Shown here: positions 12,001 to 24,000 of the stretch, in pieces
How positions within the stretch are numbered: the stretch's first letter is position 1
Layout: every line of letters begins with the position of its first letter
Source of the DNA: Branchiostoma belcheri
Lineage: Eukaryota; Chordata; Leptocardii; Amphioxiformes; Branchiostomatidae
NCBI RefSeq assembly: GCF_001625305.1
Contig: NW_017804076.1
Coordinates: 16,780 to 80,779, forward strand
Direction: 5' to 3'
Length of the DNA stretch: 64,000 nt
Position numbers and translations under genes: made by a program
Notes under the pieces: model-generated
What the model was told of the DNA's origin: nothing
Databases searched by the model: none
Seen by the model: the letters and a program-made list of their open reading frames with translations, nothing else

Positions 12001-15000
12001 GTAATCAGTTATACTTTACACCAATAAAATTATCTCGGACACTCTAACTAAAAGTTATATATACTTAAGAAACACGATGTAAAATAACATTGTTTTAGTC
12101 TTATTTCTTCACCACACGTACTCACTATCCGGTTTAGGTCAAGAAACTTCTGCTACAATTACCAAAAAGGGAGCAACAATATGGCAGCAGACACAGAGAA
12201 GACATCAATTTTCTCAATACAATACTAAAAAATTTACATTAAAGGAAAAGTGATACAATTTCGAAATTGTATTGAAACATGACGAACATGGTCTCAATGA
12301 TTATCATATGTAATTGTTACTGTGTTATGAAGACATGATTTCAAGATACACTTTGATTCAAGAAGTATGAAATTACACGTTTATCGTACTTTCCATGTAG
12401 TCTGAAGTAAGCCAGCTGCAGGGCAGTCTGCATGTAGGAGTCAGGGTGCAGTTTGAAACTGCGGATGAACTTCTTGCCATAGTCTGTGAAGCTGGGGCAG
12501 ATGACTTCAAAATCTGATGCCTGTATCAAACATAGCATGGATATGTATTAGATGTATTATTATGTGTGCTGTTTTCTCTTTTCCACAACATCTAAAACCA
12601 CAGTCTGTGGTGCATTTCCAAGCCTTTGTACTGAAAAACCTTCCTCTACCCTATTTTGGTACCAGAAAGCTTTCACCATCCTGTACTATCCTGTACCATC
12701 CCCAGCCTTAGTACTGAAAAGCCTCCCTGCACAGTACTATCCTGTACCATCCCCAGCCTTAGTACAGAAAAGCCTTCCCCACCCTGCACTATCAAGCACC
12801 ATCCCCAGCCTTAGTACTGAAAAACCTTCCCCACCCTGAACTATCAAGCACCATCCCCAGCCTTGGTACTGAAAAACCTTCCCCACCCTGCACTATCAAG
12901 CACCATCCCCAGCCTTAGTACTGAAAAACCTTCCCCACCCTGCACTATCAAGCACCATCCCCAGCCTTGGTACTGAAAAGCCTTCCCCACCCTGCACTAT
13001 CAAGCACCATCCCCAGCCTTGGTACTGAAAAGCCTTCCCCACCCTGCACTATCATGTACCATCCCCAGCCTTAGTTTTGAAAAGCCTTCCCCACCCTGCA
13101 CTATCATGTACCATCCCCAGCCTTAGTTTTGAAAAGCCTTCCCCATCCTGTACTATCCTGTACCGTCCCTAGCCTTAGTACTGAAAAGCCTCCCCCACCC
13201 TGTACTATCCTGTACCATCCCCAGCCTTGGTACTGAAGGGCCCTCCCCACCCAGTACTATCCTGTACCATCCCCAGCCTTAGTACTGAAAAGCCTCCCCC
13301 ACCCTGTACTATCCTGTACCATCCCCAGCCTTGGTACTGAAGGGCCCTCCCCACCCAGTACTATCCTGTACCATCCCCAGCCTTAGTACTGAAAGGCCTT
13401 CCCCACCCTGTACTATCCTGTACCATCCCCAGCCTTGGTACTGAAAAGCCTTCCCCACCCTGCACTATCAAGCACCATCCCCAGCCTTGGTACTGAAAAG
13501 CCTTCCCACATAGTAATTATTATTACCTGTTTGAGGAATGTTTTTTCAGCCTGCACCACTGCCTCTCTTATCTCGTCATCAATGGTAAAAACCAGTTCCT
13601 CTGGCTGAGGTATCACCCGATCAGGAACACTTCCCTGGAACAAAAAAATCAGTGTGGATGAGCTCTTCAGACAAGTTGTCTAAGGTTCGCTCTCCTGGTC
13701 ATCTCTTGTTTCTATTTCCTGTCAGGTTCAACATTAATAGAAACTTTATTCGCAAAATCATGCCCGAAGGCTAATTGCTTTTACAATCAAGTATAATACT
13801 CATTACACAGTAACAGGAGACAGGTAACAACTGTCTGGGAAAAAACTTCTACTTCTACTACTACGCTAGCTATTGTGGGGTTCGACTTCTTCTTTGAAGG
13901 CAGCGAATAATGAATAGTCCCACATTCTGCATAATTAGTGGGTTTTGTGATCTTAGTAGAAGATCACAAATTAATAGGCTTCAATAGTGGACTCAAAAGA
14001 AACATGGGTTTATGTGACAGAGAATACAAAATGCAAGGGTCAATGAACAACAACACAAGACTGTACCACATTACATGCAACATTAAAACACATTACGAAC
14101 AAATCACCTTCCAGTGTGGTCCATTCCGTTGTAGCTGGGAATTGATGAAGTACCCTGAGTACACGTGGACCATGGCATCCGCAGGGGAGTGCTGCAACAA
14201 CAAACAATATTACGTACAAACGTACTAATTTTTCACTTAATCAAAACATTCATGGATTATTTTATATATTATATTGACTTGAATCGACGATTCTACCAGA
14301 TCAGAGTCTCTACCCTGACATACATGTATATATTGTGAAGAAATGTTCATTGATAGATAAGTGTCAATGTTAAAACAGAATCCCACACTAGAAAGGTAGC
14401 ATTTGCAAGCTAAGGCAAATACACATGTACATGATGTTTACCTTTGCATATGGTCTGCTCTGTTAATTCTTACTCAAACACATTCATATATATGGTCAGA
14501 CAGGAGTCCAAATCCCTCCTGCTATAAAATTGCAACATTATGTAACCCAACACTAGTTACCATGGTAACAGACACAACATTGGTTCAGGTCATTGAGGTC
14601 ACTGTTGGAAGAAGAAGAGGAAGAAACTGAGCAAAAACTACATGTTCTCCTTCAGTAAACATTACCTCGTAGTTTGCACACAATAGACCACTCCTGTAAG
14701 CCACTATGGTGTTGATATGATCAAACCATCGGTTCTGGGCATTGCCTGCCAGGGTCTCGTAAAAATTCTGCAACAGACAATAACAGACACAGGTTACAGA
14801 GGTTTGAGTTTAAAAGATGCACCAGCTGATAAAAAGATATGGACAAAGATGATGATAACAATAACTAGCATGTCTAGATCACGAGATATCTAAACCGGAA
14901 GTTCTGCTGCAGTACCGTGACAAGTGGCCACGGGACCCAAAATCTAATCATTTTGAGGTCTCATCAAGACCTACCCACCTACCAAATATCACGATAATCC

Positions 15001-18000
15001 ATCAAAGCCCTCTTCAGTTATCATGTTCACAAACAAACACATACACACACACACAGACAGACACATGATAGTTCCTCTACTAGGAAATATGCCAAAAATG
15101 TAGCCTCCATAGCAGGCTTATAGAACTGGGGTTTTGGTGGTCTTCGGCTGTTTTCTGATCAACCCAGTTCTAGTGTAAAAAAACGGGGGTAATTCAAACA
15201 GGCCGGCTATGTTGTCTATATGCAATCAGAAAATAGCACATAAAAGCTCCCAAAGACCATGACAACCCCCAAAACCCCCAGTTTTTGGCATGCTATGGAG
15301 GCTACCAGAAACGTATGTCTCACCTCTTCATGGTTCTTGGGGAAGGCATCATCAAACGCCAGGACAATGATACTCTGTTCTATAACTGACAGGTTCTCGG
15401 CATTGACTGTATCCATCGTCATCAGCTTTTCTCTTATCTGTGGGAAGAGGTGAACCTTGTGGTAGCAGTGGTTGAAATACTATTTTTTTCAGTGCTCTGC
15501 AATATTGCAGAATGTCACATATTGTTCTGCAATTTGGAAATACTTTCTGCAAAGTATACAACTTAGTATACAAACTCATACAAAATTGCATGTTGGCAAA
15601 CATTTTACATGCAACTTAAAAAAGTATATCATAAAGTCAGTAGTAAGCACAAAAGCTCCTAAACAATATTATACAGACACAATTGAGCCCCTATCCTGAT
15701 TTTTTCAGTCTGCAAAAGTGCAGGTTGCTTTGAAAATTTTTTATTCAGATCTGCAACATCGAAAATTTTTTTCTGCAAAATGCAGACTGCAGATGTGTAT
15801 TTTTCAAACACTGGGTAGTTTTTAACAAACTTTTCCATAAATTGAAATTGATATTTGACTGATATCCCAACTTCTGTATTTAATAGACTGCATTTACCAT
15901 ATCCTATCTACCTCACCACATCTATCTAGTACTAGTATCTACCATATCACATCAGACATCCAGGTACGAAAGTGTTGTTTTGGATCACAGGCGGAGCTGT
16001 GGGTTTGTGTGTCTGTTTGTCCAGACAGAATAGGTAGACAGCACATGGGTGGGGGAAGATTGACAGGCAGAATGACAGGTCAAAATGTCAAAGACAGGAA
16101 ATGGGGTTTAATGGTCTAAGAATTAGGAAGCCAAAAGGAATTAGTGATCAACATGGGGGAATTCAGGAAGCCAAGGATTGAAATATTTCCTGGTAGTCTG
16201 AAATCTTTGACTTCTTGCATCTTGATTGAATAATACATTCATTCCTGAACAAATTACCGTTAGGTGGCGTCGTGTGGTCGTGTAGCGGCAGAGTGCACGA
16301 CCTTCCTCACTTCTCTCAGGTGAAAATGAGTATTGTATTGTCCCGTGTTGGTGGCAACATTAATATAAATTGAAAAAACTTGAGTGTGCTGTCACTACAT
16401 CTTGTGATTAGATGTTGGAATATAAAAAAGAAAAACAAATTACCATTGCCCATTTGGTCCTGTTCTCTGCCGTCAGTGTGGAGATGTGAGGTCCCTCTGG
16501 AGCGTTCTCACATTGTTGTCTCACGCTGTCCAGTTGTCTTGAAGAGATAAAAAGAAATGAGACAAATTCTTTAATAAACAACGTAGTTCTTTGGGCGACA
16601 GATCAAAGAAATTAATTAGATGCACAGAATACGACCCCTGACCTCACTTGACCCAGCGGTCATCTGTTTATTGTCATCACAAGTAGCGGGCGGTGGGAGC
16701 TCACGTACTCGAGCTCATCTGAACTTGTCTGGTACAACAAGTTTTTTAGGCAGTCTTACACAGCACTGTTACTTTTGAATATTTTATTACTGTTGTTTTG
16801 CCGTACAATCTAGCTTTTTAGTCCGCAGCACTGTTACTTAGCAACATCACTCAGCACTGTTACTCAGTCCGTCCCCCTCCTTATACTAGTAGCTACGCCC
16901 CTCTACTACAGTTACTGCACTCTCCCCCTCATCGCCTCTCTCCTTCTCTCCTTCCCTCCGGGCTTGGTCTTGGTGGATTCTCATGGTTTAAAACATTAAA
17001 CTTACCAAGCCCATCTCGCCTCTTTGTCTCTCTATGATAAGCGTTGAGTGTGAGTGCAGATAATTGTAGTTCTTTGGGCGACAGATCAAAGAAATTAATT
17101 AGATGCACAGAATACGACCCCTGACCTCACTTGACCCAGCGGTCATCTGTTTATTGTCATCACAAGTAGCGGGCGGTGGGAGCTCACGTACTCGAGCTCA
17201 TCTGAATTTTCTCCCACCCACCCACCCGTGGATTCTCATGGTTTAAAACATTAAACTTACCAAGCCCATCTCGCCTCTTTGTCTCTCTATGATAAGCGTT
17301 GAGTGTGAGTGCAGATAATTGTCTATGATTAGTTGGCCAGCAACATAACCTATCTTTGTCAAACTTAACATCTTTTCACATCATTTGATTATTTCGTCTA
17401 GTAGTCATTGTCAGAAAACAAAACAAAGAAACCTTTTCTGAAAGAATCTAACAGTAAAACAGAGCACAGGGAGAACAACTCAGTGCTTTGTGATGCTAAC
17501 ATCTTGCTCTTGCTTCAATCACATATGACAAGCCTTCTTGCAACTTACTTACTGCAATGTGGTTATATGGAACAGTAACATACTGATCATAATGATTCTA
17601 TGGATAATCAGAAATTAATAATAATTATGGAGATAACCATAATCAGAATTGGATTCTTTTAAGGAAACCAAAGGCTACTGTGTTATATATTCTTCTTCTT
17701 ATACTACGGGGTGGAGACATTCAGCCCAACCCTGGCCCACGAGCTCCGAAGTACCCTTGTGGCGTGTGTCGCAGAGCTGTTAAATGGGAGAAGGTTGATG
17801 GGCGCAGGGCAGTCTGTTGTGACACGTGTGACACCTGGTATCACACAGACTGTATGGGCATGTCGACACCAGTGTATAACGCTATTAATCGCCCTAACAT
17901 ATCATGGATCTGTTGTAGTTGCGGTCTCCCTAACCTTGGCTCCAACTTGTTTGATTCTACTATATTTGAAACCTCAAACTGTTTTGCTTTTCCGACACCT

Positions 18001-21000
18001 GACTCTAGCCCCTGCTCCTGCTCAGGGAGTTCTGTAGGCTCACCTGTAGCCTCATCTACCCCGACTAGCCAAGTCCCTAACCACCCACCGAGGGACCGAT
18101 CACGAGGTAAACCCCTCAGAGCTGCAGTTGTTAACTTTCAGTCAATACGAAACAAGACCGCAGAATTTCAGGTCTTCTGTGATACGGTGGACCCTGACAT
18201 TATTATAGGAACCGAATCTTGGCTAGACTCATCAATAAGTAACAGTGAGATTTTTCCACCCTCATATACGGCACATAGGAAAGATAGAGAAGGCCGCGGT
18301 GGAGGGGTCTTTGTCGCCACCAAGAATGATCTTATAGCCACTCATCATCCCGAACTCAGTACCACAAATGAATTAACTTGGGTCAAGATTGACTTAGTCC
18401 ACAGCAAGTCGATGTACATTGGAGCCTATTACCGTCCTCCATCAGCTGGTCTAGATGACTACCAAGCACTGGAACAGTCCCTTACAAACATACGAAGGAA
18501 GCCTGGTAACCCACATATATGGTTAGCAGGTGACCTTAACCTACCGACTGCAACTTGGGGTATGGACATAACCAGTAATTCCTCAAGTGTAGTCACCAAC
18601 CTCACCAATAAATATATTAACTTGGTTAATGATGTAGGACTGGAGCAAATTATTAATGAACCCACACATCGTACGGAACATACCGCAAATATTCTAGACT
18701 TGTTTTTCACTTCTAATCCCACTCTAAGTGAAAAAAAGCAAAATTGTTCCTGGTCTAAGTGATCACGACATTCCAATAATCGATGTGCATACCAAGGCAC
18801 AAAAAGTGCTCAAACATGGCAGACTAGTCTACCAGTGGAGAAAGGGGAATTTGGAGCAACTCCAGAAGGACATGGAAACCTATAGTAATAACTTTCTAAA
18901 AAGAGCTAATAAAAGGACAGCCTCGGAAAACTGGGAAGACTTTAAAGAAAACATCCTAGCGACAGCAAACAAACACATTCCTAGGAAGAAGGCGAGATGC
19001 CTACATAACCAGCCGTGGATTTCACCCCAAATTAGAAGGGCGATGCGTAAAAGGGACAAACTCTATTCAAAAGCTAAGAGCACTAACTCAAAAGAAACAT
19101 GGTCCAAATTCAAGTCATGCAGAAAAGCGGTCAAGCAAAGAGTTAAAAAAGCCCACAGAGAGTACACCGCCAATTTCCTTGAAGAAAACATTAAAGACAA
19201 CCCTAAAGCATTCTGGAGTTATATAAAAGCACTAAAACACGACAATACCAATATTGCAGCCATGAGGCATCATGGTGTGCTTACTTCAGACCCAAAGGAG
19301 AAGGTAGATGCCCTGGGTGATCAGTTTAGTTCTGTCTTCACAGAGGAGGACCTAACCAACATCCCATCCCTAGGGAGACCTGTGGCTCCGCACGCACCAC
19401 CTCTCTACATATCGGTGAATGGTGTCGCTAAACAGCTTTCTAAGCTTAATCCAAACAAGGCCTCGGGCCCAGATGGACTCTCACCAAGATTATTAAAAAT
19501 CACAGCAACCCAAATTGCACCTGTGTTACAGGTTATTTTTACACAGTCACTAGACACCGGCGACGTCCCAGCAGATTGGAGAGCCGCTAATATTAGCCCC
19601 ATCTTTAAGAAGGGAGATAAAACCTCACCTGTTAACTACAGGCCGGTGTCACTCACCTCAGTTTGTAGCAAAGTTTTGGAACATATTATACATAGCCATA
19701 CCATGAGCCACCTTGACAAATATAATATATTATCTTCGACACAGCACGGTTTTCGTAAAGGACTATCATGTGAGAGTCAACTACTTTTGACAACCCATGA
19801 CTTGGCTAGTACTCTAGACCTAAATAAGCAGGTCGACGCCATTGTGTTGGATTTCAGTAAAGCTTTTGATAAGGTCCCCCACAGCCGCTTACTGAATAAG
19901 CTCCAGCACTATGGCATTTCTGGCAAATTACTAACATGGCTGCAAGCTTTTCTCACTCAAAGAACCCAATCAGTTGTCCTTGATGGTGTGGCCTCTAAGC
20001 CCGCCAAGGTAGTGTCTGGAGTACCGCAAGGCACTGTTTTGGGTCCGCTTTTGTTTCTCCTTTATATCAATGATCTTCCGAGTGTTGTGACCTCTAGTGT
20101 GCGCTTGTTTGCCGATGACTGCCTGTTGTACCGGGTTATTGAAAAACCCTCAGATGCTCTTGATCTACAAAAAGATCTCGATGCACTGACCCGGTGGCAG
20201 GACACATGGCAAATGTCCTTCAACCCCTCAAAGTGCCACACACTTCATATTACTCGTAAGCGAAACCCGATTATTACACAATACCGATTATGTTCAGAAA
20301 ATCTTACTAGTGTTAAAACCCATCCATATCTTGGAGTCCAACTATCACAGGATATGAAATGGGACACACATATAAATTATGTCACTGGTAGAGCTAATAG
20401 GATACTGGCAGTCATCCGCCGTAACCTTTCGCACTGTCCTCTTCGTGTCAAATCTACATGCTACAGAACACTTGTACGCCCACACCTGGAGTACTGTGCG
20501 ACTGTATGGGATCCCCACACCATCGGTGGTTCCCAGGCGTTGGAGCGAGTCCAACGAAGGGCGGCGCGAATGGCTGTTAGTGATTATGACTATACCAGCA
20601 GTGTTTCTGACATGCTAAAGCGCCTCCAGTGGCCGTTACTTGTTGACAGAAGGAGAACCGCTCGCTTGATATCTTTGTATAAAATTACTCATGGACATAT
20701 TAATATCCAAATGGAACAATACCTCAAACCTGCCCATAGGCGTACCAGAGGAAGTCATGAATATAAGTATCAAGCAATACCTGCCAAAACAGACTGTTTT
20801 AGATTTTCTTTTTTTCCAAGAACGATAAATGAGTGGAACAAGTTACCGGGCCAGCTTGTAAAAGCCCAGACAGTGGAGGCCTTCAAGGCCGGGCTTCTGG
20901 CCGCGCAACCATAGTCCGTCGCACCCCCCCCTCTCAGTGATACCCCAGTAGGGGTGGTTAGAGAGTACGCAAGAAGAAGATATGATAAACTATGACCATG

Positions 21001-24000
21001 ATCATTAATTGATTAAGGTATGTGTCTACAGTCCTAGTTACCTTTTGAGTTCAGGTGGGGTCAAGGGTTCGCCCTCCGGGTCAATGACCTCTAGTTTAAA
21101 CACACGACCCTTACAGAGCAGGGTGATGTGGGTAGGTGCAGTACCTTCAGCCTCTATGGAAGGGAACAGTTGTGATGATGTTATATTTTGGAACAAGCTT
21201 CCTTGTGAATGCTTCCCAAATGGGTACAACCTTAAACTTTCCAAGTCTAACTCTAAGGTAAACAAACATCTGTCTCTACAGTTCCTTGATGTAACCAAAA
21301 ATATGTATGAACCTTGTTTTGAGGTGAAAACTGAAGTAAATAAAATAATTTTTTTTTCATTTCCTAAACATTTATCTGATTCTGTAACTCATGACATTAA
21401 AACTATACATTAGTGTTGTGACCATGACTATATTGTACATGTAGATCATCCATAAAATATAAAGATATAAAATCGTCATACAATGAAAAAAACCCAATCC
21501 ACATCATCTAGACCTGAATATTTAGTAATCATATACCAAAATCCATCTAACAGACCGTGAGCTACAGCTGTGAACACACAAACAAAACCGAAAACAGTAC
21601 CCTTCCACGAAAGGATATCTTCTTCCCCTGAGGTAATGAATGCATAAATTAAAATGTTAGAATGTACAGTACCTGTCCTAAAATGTGAGACAATCCTGTC
21701 CATGGTCACACCAGGAATCCTGTGAGTTGAAACCATTTTACGAAACTGGTCCATACAGAACGGCTGGCCTGTTCTCACAGCCTTGTCAACTGGTATTTGC
21801 TCCCTACAATGGGAAAAAATTGAAAAATGATAACTTATTAACACATAAATAGCAATACTAGTACTAGTCTGGTTTGTAATTCAAACAATAAATCACCACA
21901 TTGTAAATTGAAAAACTGTAACATCTATAACGTTAAATATGCAGACAGACTTTCTTCAACTGTTGGTGCCAAAATTGAGCATTTAATCGAACTCAGAGAC
22001 CAAATCTGAGAACCAAGACTTTCTATGTTCCTGCCCATATGTACATGTTTTATGTTCAAAATACATTTCTTTATTTACATTAGGTAATCTACTAAAGTTC
22101 CCCATTTTCTTTTCTGTATGATATGGTCCCAGTAGTGTGCATAGTCCCGTGGTTTGTGACCCTGCCTCTTGACCAAGAGGTTGGGAGTTTGCATCCCGGC
22201 TGTTGTTGCTCACCTGACATGCATGCTACTGGAAAGGGTCGCAATCCCTAGGACAGAACGTGGTCCACTGTTCATTGTACTTGTCGAAAAGAGCTAGAGG
22301 AACCTCCCCAATACCTGTAAATCTGTCTTCTCTGTCACGACCAGTGGGAGATTTAGCTTCAGTGAGCTAAACTGGTTCGAGACCAATTAAATTCTTTGTT
22401 TCTTCAGTTTTTTTTATTATAGAAGTGAAATATACAAATATGGAAAAGGGCTTGATTTCTTAGCAACAATCTTAAATCTTTTCTTTCATTGTAAAAGTGG
22501 CTGCGAGAATATAAGTTGTACCTAACTTGAGTTCGCAGTCACTTAGTCCATGTCTTTTCATTTGTAATTCTCATTGAGTTTCTGAATAAAAAAAAAAAAA
22601 ATCTTAAATCTTAACCCTTGTCCTGCTGGACTTTTTTTACACAATATTTTCAAGTAATTTGAAGTCGTAATCTGGTCACAGACCCCTGACTTTTTTGCCC
22701 CGCGGCAGCATGGTTACTTCCGCATTCGTTGCATTTCGCTGCAGTGTGATGCGTTGCACGAGAAACACACCCAAATCGTACATATACAGGGCACTATATA
22801 GAAGGTACTGTATGTGCCACCCATATATATATGGGTCCCGCAGGACAAGGGTTTTAATATTGACATTAAATAACTCTAAGCCTTACTTCCTGAGTAGTTT
22901 CCACATCTGTAGTCCGTACCACAGGTGCAGGGGGACCCTGTCCATCAGGGTTCCGTCCTGCGGTGGCCAGATGTGGTCAAACGTGGGGATGGAGCCGGAG
23001 ATGTTGGAGTTTAACGGTAACGGGAGGCGAGACCGCAGGTACACCACATCCAACCACCAGTCTTCAAGCTGGGGGAGGGGGAACGAGATGCATTTAAAAT
23101 GCAATTAAAGCACCATCAACTTTTGTGTATATAAGCATTGAAAAAACATTTTTTTTGTAATGCCTGTAGGAAAGGCAGTTAAAATGGGTACATAAGTTTG
23201 GTTGGGGAGGTAAAAACCAACTTGAATTAACGACCCTACCCATGTACCCTTTCCTTTTTTAAGAAAAAGGCCCAAAAGTGGACTGCACGCTCTATCTTAA
23301 AATTTATTACGAACTTCAGGAAAGCTATCTATCTGTGGCAATCACTCGAGATCTTTACTTGCAATCAGATACAGATTCATGTACAGATAAATTTTCTTGC
23401 ACAAATACAGATTCATGTACAGATCGATATACAGATACAGATTTTCCGAGTATGATGACCATGTCAGTACTTACATCTGAGTGAACAGAAAAGGAGCTTT
23501 TTTCTCCATTCTGATTTTGCGGTTGTAGTACAGTAAGTAATACTGTAAATTCATTTATGCTCATAGGGACTAAAAACAAAGGTATACCTAGGTGGATGAA
23601 AAAAATATGCTGGTCCAAGTATGGAATGAAATTCTTATTAAGATAGCCAATAAAGCAATGGCAAGCTCACAATAGACTGGTTACCTCACTTCTGGTCTTA
23701 CCCAATTTACCCCTACTTACCCAATTCCTGTTGACCTTTGCCCTCTCCAGTAGCTGTTGATGCAGTGATTGGCCGATCCCTACTTCGAACTGCCTCACCA
23801 CTGCCTCCGTCTCCTTGTATTCCTCCGCCGTAACAAATGGTTTGACTGGGGACAAAAAATGAAATTCAATGATGGAAACATTGTTTTAGGTGCCTGAGTT
23901 TATGGGTTTGTCTCTAGGTTTCATATTGGGTGGGAGATGATTTTGACAGTTGATAGGCCTTCAGAAAGTGTTGTATCTGCATCTGTGTTGGTATAGCCGG

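Larger units (their letters stand above)
16583..20990 (+). mobile_element. Nearly full-length CR1-type LINE inside CROT intron 7
   Basis: The element is antisense to CROT and sits between exons 8 (16537) and 7 (21042). It comprises a duplicated non-coding 5' block (16583-17321), an open frame from 17608 with a 2A-like motif, PHD-type zinc finger and APE endonuclease, then a reverse transcriptase ending at 20914 and a short 3' tail. A single frameshift in an A-run near 18735 splits the coding region. Precise ends and target duplications were not identified, so the outer coordinates are approximate. Confidence 0.85.
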
